A stretch of 6,281 bases of DNA from Rhizobium sp. Lineage in GTDB: Bacteria; Pseudomonadota; Alphaproteobacteria; Rhizobiales; Rhizobiaceae. The stretch lies in assembly GCA_003501385.1 (NCBI GenBank), contig DNPN01000149.1, forward strand, positions 202-6,482, read 5' to 3'. Of this stretch, positions 1 to 5,006 are shown in pieces. Within the stretch, counting starts at the first letter, position 1, and every line of letters begins with the position of its first letter. The position numbers were made by a program, and so were the translations under genes. The notes under the pieces are model-generated. The model made no database searches and was not told the origin of the DNA. It was given only the letters and a program-made list of their open reading frames with translations.

Positions 1-859
1 TGAAGTAGAACTCGCCGTTCTCGTAGAGGAACTCGATGGTGCCGGCGCCCGAATAGTTGAGCTCCGACATGGCGTTGGCGACAATATCACCGATCCGGGC
101 ACGCTCATCGTCATTGAGGGCCGGCGAGCGGGCCTCTTCCATGACCTTCTGGTGGCGGCGCTGCAGCGAGCAGTCGCGCTCGCCAAGATGGATTGCGTTG
201 CCCGCGCCGTCGCCGACAACCTGCACCTCGATATGGCGCGGCTTGCCGAGATATTTCTCCATATAGACAGCGTCGTTGCCGAAGGCGGCGAGCGCCTCGG
301 AGCGTGCCGTCGACACGGCTTCCTCGAGCTCGTCCTCGGTCTTGGCGACCTTCATGCCGCGTCCGCCACCGCCGGCGGTGGCCTTGATCAGCACGGGAAA
401 GCCGATCTCGCGGGCAATTTCAAGCGCATTTTCTGGCTTCACTTCGCCAGCAGAGCCGGGAACAACCGGAATACCCAGCGACTTTGCCGTTTCCTTTGCG
501 GTGATCTTGTCGCCCATCAGACGAATGTGATCGGCGGTTGGCCCAATAAAGGTAATGCCATGGGCATCGAGAATATCGGCAAACTTGGAGTTTTCCGACA
601 AAAAGCCGTAGCCGGGATGCACGGCATCGGCTCCGGTGATTTCGCAGGCGGCAACAATCTGGTGAATGTTCAGATAGCTGTCACGCGATGGCGGCGGGCC
701 AATACAAACGCTTTCGTCGGCCAAACGCACATGCATGGCATCGGCATCGGCAGTGGAGTGAACGGCAACGGAGGCGATGCCGAGTTCTTTGCAGGCGCGC
801 AGAACGCGAAGGGCGATTTCGCCCCGATTGGCGATGAGGATTTTTGAAATGGCTGGCAT
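1..859 (-). CDS. accC: Biotin carboxylase subunit of acetyl-CoA carboxylase (3' end missing)
   Basis: AccC carboxylates the biotin carried by AccB, using ATP and bicarbonate, in the first step of fatty-acid synthesis in the cytosol. The reading frame gives 286 residues before the window edge; the family is about 450 long, so roughly 160 C-terminal residues lie outside. The N-terminal Rossmann-like part starts [16 protein letters not shown] and contains [10 protein letters not shown]. The ATP-grasp part shows MGDK (Lys118), Lys159, the glycine loop GGGGRGM (163-169), Glu201, His209, RRHQKV (His236, Lys238) and Glu276, mostly at the numbers known for the E. coli enzyme. The frame breaks off just before the expected Glu288/Asn290/Arg292. 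The ATG at 859 lies 4 nt after the accB stop, with no strong ribosome site, which suggests translational coupling. Codon use changes sharply near residue 148 (see findings). Identity is certain. Confidence 0.97.
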   Translation of the reverse strand, partial: MPAISKILIANRGEIALRVLRACKELGIASVAVHSTADADAMHVRLADESVCIGPPPSRDSYLNIHQIVAACEITGADAVHPGYGFLSENSKFADILDAHGITFIGPTADHIRLMGDKITAKETAKSLGIPVVPGSAGEVKPENALEIAREIGFPVLIKATAGGGGRGMKVAKTEDELEEAVSTARSEALAAFGNDAVYMEKYLGKPRHIEVQVVGDGAGNAIHLGERDCSLQRRHQKVMEEARSPALNDDERARIGDIVANAMSELNYSGAGTIEFLYENGEFYF

Positions 860-863
860 GGGC

Positions 864-1352
864 TTACTCAATAATGACCATGGCTTCGCCATACTCGACG
901 GGGCTTGCATCACCCACCAGAATTTCGACAACCTTACCAGACTTTGGCGATGGAATCTGGTTCATGGTCTTCATGGCTTCGATGATCAGCAGGGTCTGGC
1001 CTTCAGTGACCACGGTGCCCACTTCGATGAAGGGACGTGCGCCCGGTGCAGATGCCATGTAAACCGTACCAACCATCGGCGCGGTAACAGCCTTGGAGAG
1101 GTCACGTGCCGGAGCGGCGGCGGGCGCAGCAGCGGCCGGTGCGGCAGCAGGAGCCGGCGCGGCTGGTGCATACTGCGGTGCTTGTGCATAGGCCTGCATT
1201 TGTGGAGCCACAATCTGCTGGGGAGCTGTGCGCGATACGCGAATCTTCACGTCGTCCTGAGATACTTCAATTTCGGTCAGGTCGGTCTCATTGAGAATAT
1301 TTGCCAGCTCGCGAATAAGCGCCTGATCGATACCGGATTTCTTGTCTGCCAT
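864..1352 (-). CDS. accB: Biotin carboxyl carrier protein of acetyl-CoA carboxylase
   Basis: AccB carries the covalently bound biotin that AccC carboxylates and the carboxyltransferase then uses to make malonyl-CoA. The protein has 162 residues, a normal length. Residues 1-41 ([20 protein letters not shown]...) form the typical N-terminal segment. Residues about 58-82 are the mobile Ala/Pro linker, and 88-162 form the biotinyl (lipoyl-like) domain. The biotin site is EAMKTMN with Lys128. Thr instead of Met after the lysine is, as I recall, normal in Rhizobiales, so it is not a defect. An in-frame ATG at 1397 would add 15 residues, but that extension overlaps the 3' end of aroQ and is unlike the family. 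The ATG at 1352 has an AGGGA site 8 nt upstream and gives the usual MADKK start. It is the middle gene of a probable aroQ-accB-accC operon. Confidence 0.96.
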   Translation of the reverse strand: MADKKSGIDQALIRELANILNETDLTEIEVSQDDVKIRVSRTAPQQIVAPQMQAYAQAPQYAPAAPAPAAAPAAAAPAAAPARDLSKAVTAPMVGTVYMASAPGARPFIEVGTVVTEGQTLLIIEAMKTMNQIPSPKSGKVVEILVGDASPVEYGEAMVIIE

Positions 1353-1360
1353 GGAGATTG

Positions 1361-1365
1361 TCCCT
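1361..1365 (-). promoter_or_regulatory. Ribosome binding site of accB
   Basis: On the minus strand this reads AGGGA, 8 nt before the ATG at 1352. It decides between that start and the in-frame ATG at 1397, and it lies in the 25-nt gap between aroQ and accB. Confidence 0.6.
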
Positions 1366-1377
1366 GAATTTCTTGTT

Positions 1378-1815
1378 TTATCGTGTGAGGTTATCAAGCG
1401 CCTGAATCGCCAGGAGGTAAGAATGCGGCCCGAAGCCGCAAATTACACCCTTGACGGCCGGGGCTATCATGGAGGTATGGCGGAATTCTTCCCGCGCATG
1501 AACGTTGGATATGTGCAATTCAACAACGGGGACGGAAATGGCCCGGATGGCGTCATGAAGCGCTATGGAAGTGTGGGTGTAGGCCCCGGCGTTCAAGGCA
1601 ACACCTGCTGCCGTCTCGCCAGCTTCATGAAGCCAGTCCACCAATGTTCCTTCGTGGTTGCTCTGGCGAAAATCGATGGTGATGCCCAGCGTTTCGCCAA
1701 GCTTTTGGCAATCAGCCTCGATATCCGCCAATGTCTTGCCACCATAAATTCCTGGCTCACGTTTTCCGAGTGCATTCAGATTTGGGCCGTTCACCACGAA
1801 AATTGTTCTGCTCAT
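1378..1815 (-). CDS. aroQ: 3-dehydroquinate dehydratase, type II
   Basis: AroQ removes water from 3-dehydroquinate to give 3-dehydroshikimate, the third step of the shikimate pathway. The type II enzyme is a cytosolic dodecamer that acts by trans-elimination. The product is 145 residues, the usual size. The active-site residues fall at the numbers known from the Mycobacterium tuberculosis enzyme: VNGPNLN at the N-terminus (Asn12), the lid loop KREPGIYG with Arg19 and catalytic Tyr24, LNAGAYTHTS with Asn75 and His81, Asp88, and VVELHISNVHAREEFRH with Glu99, His101, Arg108 and Arg112. The ATG at 1815 begins the typical MSRTIFVVNGPNLN. A longer frame from 1884 adds 23 residues with no family resemblance. 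The gene ends 25 nt before accB, in the order aroQ-accB-accC that is common in Rhizobiales. Identity is certain. Confidence 0.97.
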   Translation of the reverse strand: MSRTIFVVNGPNLNALGKREPGIYGGKTLADIEADCQKLGETLGITIDFRQSNHEGTLVDWLHEAGETAAGVALNAGAYTHTSIALHDAIRAISVPVVELHISNVHAREEFRHTSMIAPAVKGVICGFGPHSYLLAIQALDNLTR

Positions 1816-1943
1816 CGCTTGTCCCGTCGTGTTTTCGACCGCATTCCTATAGACCGCTAAGGGTTTCAGGAAAAGCCCCCCCACCGCAAGGGCAATCGCG
1901 CCTTATCGAAGTTTTGGCACAGATTTCCTGCAATCAGGCACGA

Positions 1944-2705
1944 TTAACAGTCGGTTTTGCCACAAGCGCGCACGCTGGCAACCTTGGCCTGTAAAACGTC
2001 AGCACCAACTGCACCAGAAATGACCTCATCCCCAATGATATAGGCAGGGGTTCCGGTTATCGCCAGTTTTTGTGCCAGAAGATAGGCTTTTTGTATATTA
2101 GTGTCATCCGGGCTAGCCGCCATTACCTTGACTAAATCCGCTTCCTTAACGCCAAAACTGGCCGCTGCATCCATGGCGCTTTGCTGGGTTGCGCGACCAT
2201 CTCCCCCCAGAATAGATCGGAAAAAAGCCCCATAATTTTCAGGGGACAACTGACGAAATGCATCAGAAACCCGGTGAGCAGCAACGGAGTCTGGCCCCAG
2301 AATTGGGAATTCCTTAAGCACAAAACGAATATTTTTGTCTTTTGTCAGCATGGCTTCCATATCGGGCAAGGCATGACGACAATATCCACAGTTGTAGTCG
2401 AAGAATTCTACAATCGTTACATCACCCTTCGGATTGCCCAGCGCCACATCATTTTTGGCGTTGAAGATCTCTTGCTTGTTCAGGGCAATCGCGGCTTTTG
2501 CCTGAGCATTGCGGGCTTCTTCCTGCTTTTTTTGCAATGCTTCCTGCACATCAAGCATGATTTCTGGATGAGCAATCAGATATTCCTTGATGAAATCGCC
2601 CATCTCCTGCTTTTGTTTGTCGTCAAGGGCATAGGCTGTCGAGCTGAACGCTGTGGAAGCGACAAGCAAAGCCGCCAATGCGGTGCGGGAGAAAATCGTC
2701 TTCAT
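1944..2705 (-). CDS. DsbA-family periplasmic thiol-disulfide oxidoreductase (ScsC/Com1-like)
   Basis: This is a secreted thioredoxin-fold protein predicted to make or rearrange disulfide bonds in periplasmic proteins. The 253 residues start with a signal peptide: MKTIFSR, a hydrophobic core LAALLVASTAF, and a likely cut after Ala26 (STAYA/LDD). Residues 28-80 are helical and charged, like the N-terminal oligomerisation segment of ScsC-type proteins. The thioredoxin core follows from about 94: VTIVEFFDYNCGYCRH with the active site Cys106-Gly-Tyr-Cys109, a helical insert, and TGTPAYIIG with cis-Pro220. The tail RACGKTDC carries a second cysteine pair (248, 253). The ATG at 2705 lies 6 nt after an AGAAGGA site, while the adjacent ATG at 2708 is only 3 nt away. 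A frame open to 2867 is rejected because it buries the signal peptide. Whether it acts as oxidase or isomerase cannot be told from sequence. It lies 128 nt upstream of aroQ. Confidence 0.92.
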   Translation of the reverse strand: MKTIFSRTALAALLVASTAFSSTAYALDDKQKQEMGDFIKEYLIAHPEIMLDVQEALQKKQEEARNAQAKAAIALNKQEIFNAKNDVALGNPKGDVTIVEFFDYNCGYCRHALPDMEAMLTKDKNIRFVLKEFPILGPDSVAAHRVSDAFRQLSPENYGAFFRSILGGDGRATQQSAMDAAASFGVKEADLVKVMAASPDDTNIQKAYLLAQKLAITGTPAYIIGDEVISGAVGADVLQAKVASVRACGKTDC

Positions 2706-2711
2706 CATCAG

Positions 2712-2718
2712 TCCTTCT
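2712..2718 (-). promoter_or_regulatory. Ribosome binding site of the DsbA-family gene
   Basis: On the minus strand this reads AGAAGGA, followed by CTGATGATG. The spacing of 6 nt to the second ATG (2705), against 3 nt to the first (2708), favours the second as the start. Confidence 0.65.
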
Positions 2719-2817
2719 AAAGTGGCAGCCTTGTCCGCGAATGTTGTCTGCATGTTTGCCAGCCGCAGCGTTAGCAATCCAGCCCATTGCGGCAGTTTTG
2801 CAGTGAATGCTGGAAAA

Positions 2818-2838
2818 AATCGCAAGCAATATGCGATT
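2818..2838. promoter_or_regulatory. Perfect 7-bp inverted repeat in the divergent spacer, possible operator
   Basis: AATCGCA and TGCGATT are exact reverse complements separated by 7 nt (AGCAATA). The repeat sits between the DsbA-family gene (minus) and the aminotransferase (plus), about 113 nt and 89 nt from the two starts. This is a usual place and spacing for a dimeric regulator. On the minus strand a weak -35-like TTGCCG (2855-2850) precedes it, so the repeat would cover the -10 area of a DsbA-gene promoter. No regulator gene is in the window. If the aminotransferase began at the ATG of 2807 the repeat would instead be coding. The operator role is inference. Confidence 0.3.
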
Positions 2839-2926
2839 GTCTTGTGGTGCGGCAACCAATAGGCCAAATGTCGGAAGACGTATTCGCGTCCAATGGGACG
2901 CCTCAGGTGCAGAAAAGAGTTCGGTT

Positions 2927-4090
2927 TTGGTTATTCTCTCCAATCGCAGTGCCGTTGATCCCTTTCATGCCATGGATATTCTGGCTGAGGCCAATCGTCT
3001 GAAGGCTGAGGGCCGTCCGGTGATTTCTCTTGCTGTGGGCCAGCCCGGCGCTGCCGCCCCAGAACGGGCCATTCGGGCCGCCGAGCTTGCGCTGCGCGGG
3101 GGGCAGATTGGTTATACCGATGCCCTTGGTCGCGCCGATTTGCGGCAGGGCTTGGTGGACTACTACCATCGTCGTCACGCAACAGTGATTGATGCCGGGC
3201 GGATCATGGTGACAACGGGCTCATCTGCCGGGTTCAATCTGGCCTTCCTGGCACTGTTTGACGCAGGCGATGCCGTGGCTATCGCGCGGCCCGGCTATCC
3301 CGCCTATCGCAATATCTTGAAGGCGCTAGGGCTGGTGGTCATTGAAGTGCCGGTTGGCCCGGAGACGGAATACACGCTGTCACCGGACAGTCTGGAACGC
3401 GAGGCCCGCGCAGCTGGCGTGCGGCTGAAAGGCGTGTTGCTGGCAAGCCCGGCCAACCCAACCGGTACGGTGACGGGCCGGACAGCACTAAAGCGGCTGG
3501 CCGATTGGTGTGATGACAACAAGGTGGCTTTCATCTCGGATGAGATTTATCACGGCCTGACCTATGGCGCGGAGGAGGCGAGTGTCGTTGAATTTGCCCC
3601 CAATGCCATCGTCATCAATTCCTTTTCGAAATACTACCGCATGACCGGCTGGCGCATTGGCTGGATGGTTCTGCCGCCGCATTTGGTGCGGGCGGTCGAA
3701 TGCGTTGCACAAAGCCTGTATATCTCCGCGCCGGAGCTATCACAGATTGCCGCCACGGCGGCGCTGGTGGCGGGCGACGAGTTGGAGGGCTATCGCGCTG
3801 CCTGTAAGACCAATCGTGATTTTCTACAAAAGCGCTTGCCTGAAATTGGCCTATCCCTGCTCTCACCGATGGATGGGGCCTTTTACGCCTATGTCGATGT
3901 CAGCCGCTTCACCAATGACAGCATGGATTTTGCCAAAAAAATGCTGCAGGAAACTGATGTTGCGGCCACGCCGGGAATAGATTTTGATCCGCTGGAAGGT
4001 CACCGTGCCCTGCGGATTTCCTATGCCGGGACCCTTGCCGAAATGCAGGAGGCAACAGACCGCGTCGCGCACTGGCTTCACCGATTGTGA
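2927..4090 (+). CDS. Class I/II PLP-dependent aminotransferase (aspartate aminotransferase-like)
   Basis: This is a fold-type I pyridoxal-phosphate enzyme that moves an amino group between an amino acid and a 2-oxo acid in the cytosol. The substrate is not shown by sequence. Numbered from 2927 (387 residues), it has RSAVDPFHAMDILAEAN at the N-terminus, SLAVGQPG (34-41), TTGSSAGFN (97-104), ARPGYPAYRN, SPANPTG (174-180), SDEIYHGLTYG (204-214) with PLP-contacting Asp205 and Tyr208, and SFSKYYRMTGWRIGW (232-246) with Schiff-base Lys235 and phosphate-binding Arg243. Arg363 in ALRISYAG should bind the substrate carboxylate. The start is uncertain. TTG at 2927 follows the purine-rich AGAAAAGAG and gives MVILSNRSAV, as short as I expect in relatives. 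In-frame ATGs at 2807 and 2831 would add 40 or 32 residues that look non-coding. It diverges from the DsbA-like gene and lies 96 nt before the acetyltransferase. Confidence 0.92.
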   Translation: MVILSNRSAVDPFHAMDILAEANRLKAEGRPVISLAVGQPGAAAPERAIRAAELALRGGQIGYTDALGRADLRQGLVDYYHRRHATVIDAGRIMVTTGSSAGFNLAFLALFDAGDAVAIARPGYPAYRNILKALGLVVIEVPVGPETEYTLSPDSLEREARAAGVRLKGVLLASPANPTGTVTGRTALKRLADWCDDNKVAFISDEIYHGLTYGAEEASVVEFAPNAIVINSFSKYYRMTGWRIGWMVLPPHLVRAVECVAQSLYISAPELSQIAATAALVAGDELEGYRAACKTNRDFLQKRLPEIGLSLLSPMDGAFYAYVDVSRFTNDSMDFAKKMLQETDVAATPGIDFDPLEGHRALRISYAGTLAEMQEATDRVAHWLHRL

Positions 4091-4173
4091 TTCGGCATCA
4101 AATGGTTGTGAGAGTTTCCGGATTCAGTTTTTGAGCGTGTTGATTCAAACTGTGAGCAACTTCATCCAGAGTC

Positions 4174-4180
4174 GAGGAGA
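4174..4180 (+). promoter_or_regulatory. Ribosome binding site of the GNAT acetyltransferase gene
   Basis: GAGGAGA lies 6 nt before the ATG at 4187. It is a strong match to the 16S anti-Shine-Dalgarno sequence, better than at the other starts in the window. Confidence 0.65.
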
Positions 4181-4186
4181 CTTGCT

Positions 4187-4729
4187 ATGAGTGCAGTGCA
4201 ATCGTCGGGAACGGCACCGGTGTTGGAAACGTCTCGGCTCCGTCTGCGCGGTCATCGTCCAGAGGATTTGGATGCCGCAGCCGCCTTGTGGGCCGATGAG
4301 CGTGTGGTGCGTTACATCAGCGGCAAACCGTCCACACGCTCGCAATGCTGGGGGCGTATCTTGCAATATATTGGCCATTGGCAAGCACTGGGTTTCGGCT
4401 ATTGGGTGGTGGAAGACCGGCACACGGGCACCTTTCTCGGTGAAGTTGGTCTTGCGGATTTCAAACGCGACATCACGCCATCCATTGATGGCATTCCAGA
4501 AATTGGCTGGGTTCTGATGCCGCACGCCCATGGACGTGGCCTTGCAACGGAAGCGGTCGGGGCCGTGTTGGCCTGGGCTGATGCGCATTTCACGGATGGC
4601 CGCACCGTCTGCCTTTTCAATCCACAGAATTCTGCCTCCATTCGGGTTGCCGAGAAGAATGGCTATGTCTGGAAGGCGGATGCGATCTATATGGACAATG
4701 AAACGCTGATCATGCAGCGCCTGCCCTAA
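4187..4729 (+). CDS. GNAT-family N-acetyltransferase (RimJ/RimL type)
   Basis: This protein is predicted to transfer acetyl from acetyl-CoA to an amine. RimJ/RimL-type members act on ribosomal protein N-termini, small molecules or antibiotics, and the substrate here is unknown. The 180 residues open with the family's typical LETSRLRLRGHRPEDLDAAAALWADERVVRYI (13-44). They continue with the central strands GFGYWVVEDRHTGTFLGEVGLADF (69-92) and PEIGWVLMPHAHGRGLATEAVGAVL, whose HGRGLA (115-120) forms the acetyl-CoA pyrophosphate loop. The family's late motif NPQNSASIRVAEKNGY (145-160) follows, with Asn148 and Ser149. Length and motif order are complete. The gene follows the aminotransferase in the same direction after 96 nt, in which I see neither a clear terminator nor a promoter, so co-transcription is possible. 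It converges on rne. Confidence 0.92.
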   Translation: MSAVQSSGTAPVLETSRLRLRGHRPEDLDAAAALWADERVVRYISGKPSTRSQCWGRILQYIGHWQALGFGYWVVEDRHTGTFLGEVGLADFKRDITPSIDGIPEIGWVLMPHAHGRGLATEAVGAVLAWADAHFTDGRTVCLFNPQNSASIRVAEKNGYVWKADAIYMDNETLIMQRLP

Positions 4730-4761
4730 AGAGAGTGTCGGGAGTTGCCATTCAAAACAAA

Positions 4762-4784
4762 ACGGCGACGCAGAGCGTAGCCGT
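4762..4784 (-). terminator. Hairpin in the convergent spacer, T-rich on the minus strand
   Basis: ACGGCGACGC, loop AGA, GCGTAGCCGT: 9 of 10 pairs match, with one G/A mismatch. On the minus strand the stem runs straight into TTTTGTTTTG, the form of an intrinsic terminator for transcripts coming from rne, although rne stops some 220 nt earlier. It begins 32 nt after the acetyltransferase stop, but on the plus strand it is followed by CAGACTTCT, a poor T tract. Confidence 0.5.
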
Positions 4785-4817
4785 CAGACTTCTAACAAAG
4801 CCTGCATTTATCCTCGA

Positions 4818-4924
4818 CGTCATGCTAGTCCTTGTGCCGAGCATCTGACCACGTTCAATTCCATCAATGACGTCGACTACTTATTCAGCGACGGCAGATC
4901 CTCGGGACAGGCCCGAGGATGACG
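4818..4924. repeat. RIME1-like palindromic intergenic repeat
   Basis: This stretch of 107 nt starts with CGTCAT and ends with the complementary ATGACG. It holds two palindromic arms. The right arm is a perfect 9-bp stem, ATCCTCGGG (4898-4906), loop ACAGG, CCCGAGGAT (4912-4920). The left arm (4822-4844) is a decayed version, ATGCT...AGCAT around TCCTTGTGCC. Sequences of the type CGTCATCCTCGG...CCGAGGATCTG are, from memory, abundant intergenic repeats in rhizobia and agrobacteria, and the 108-bp, two-palindrome RIME1 element fits in size and form. A search for other copies in the genome was not possible here. The element carries no gene and sits between the 3' ends of two convergent genes, where such repeats usually lie. 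Confidence 0.6.
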
Positions 4925-4957
4925 AAACGTTGAGCGAGAGGCTTCTCTATATAAGCG

Positions 4958-4982
4958 AACGGCCACGCAAAGCGTGGCCGTT
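4958..4982. terminator. Strong hairpin downstream of rne, probable bidirectional terminator
   Basis: AACGGCCACGC, loop AAA, GCGTGGCCGTT form a perfect 11-bp GC-rich stem. It lies 24 nt after the rne stop on the minus strand, the expected place for the rne terminator. The T-rich tail is better on the plus strand (TTTCTATTTG) than on the minus strand (CGCTTATATAG), so it may also stop transcripts from the acetyltransferase side. The stem sequence is similar to the hairpin at 4762-4784. Confidence 0.65.
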
Positions 4983-5006
4983 TCTATTTGAATATGTGGC
5001 AGCTTC

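Noticed and set aside
152..847. 231-codon open frame on the plus strand opposite accC
   Set aside because: It is fully antisense to a clear AccC with intact active-site residues. The translation has no recognisable motif, and long antisense frames are common in GC-rich genes.
864..1352. Thr after the biotinylated lysine as a broken biotin site
   Set aside because: EAMKTMN is, from memory, the usual form in Rhizobiales AccB, and the neighbouring residues are intact.
1816..1884. Longer N-terminus for AroQ
   Set aside because: The added 23 residues are unlike type II dehydroquinases, whereas numbering from 1815 places every active-site residue at the known position.
1816..1943. Terminator or promoter between the DsbA-family gene and aroQ
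   Set aside because: Only a 4-bp hairpin (CCTG/CAGG) and a seven-base G run are visible on the minus strand. I could not support a -35/-10 pair, although a promoter here is plausible.
2181..2720. 179-codon open frame on the plus strand opposite the DsbA-family gene
   Set aside because: It lies antisense to a gene with signal peptide, CGYC and cis-Pro, has no ribosome site I can support, and looks like a shadow of the real gene.
2706..2867. Longer N-terminus for the DsbA-family protein
   Set aside because: The frame is open, but it would bury a good signal peptide and ignore the AGAAGGA site ahead of the ATG at 2705.
4121..4153. Inverted repeat CAGTTT...AAACTG between the aminotransferase and the acetyltransferase as a terminator or operator
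   Set aside because: It is a six-base AT-rich stem with a long loop and no T tract, and is expected by chance at this size.
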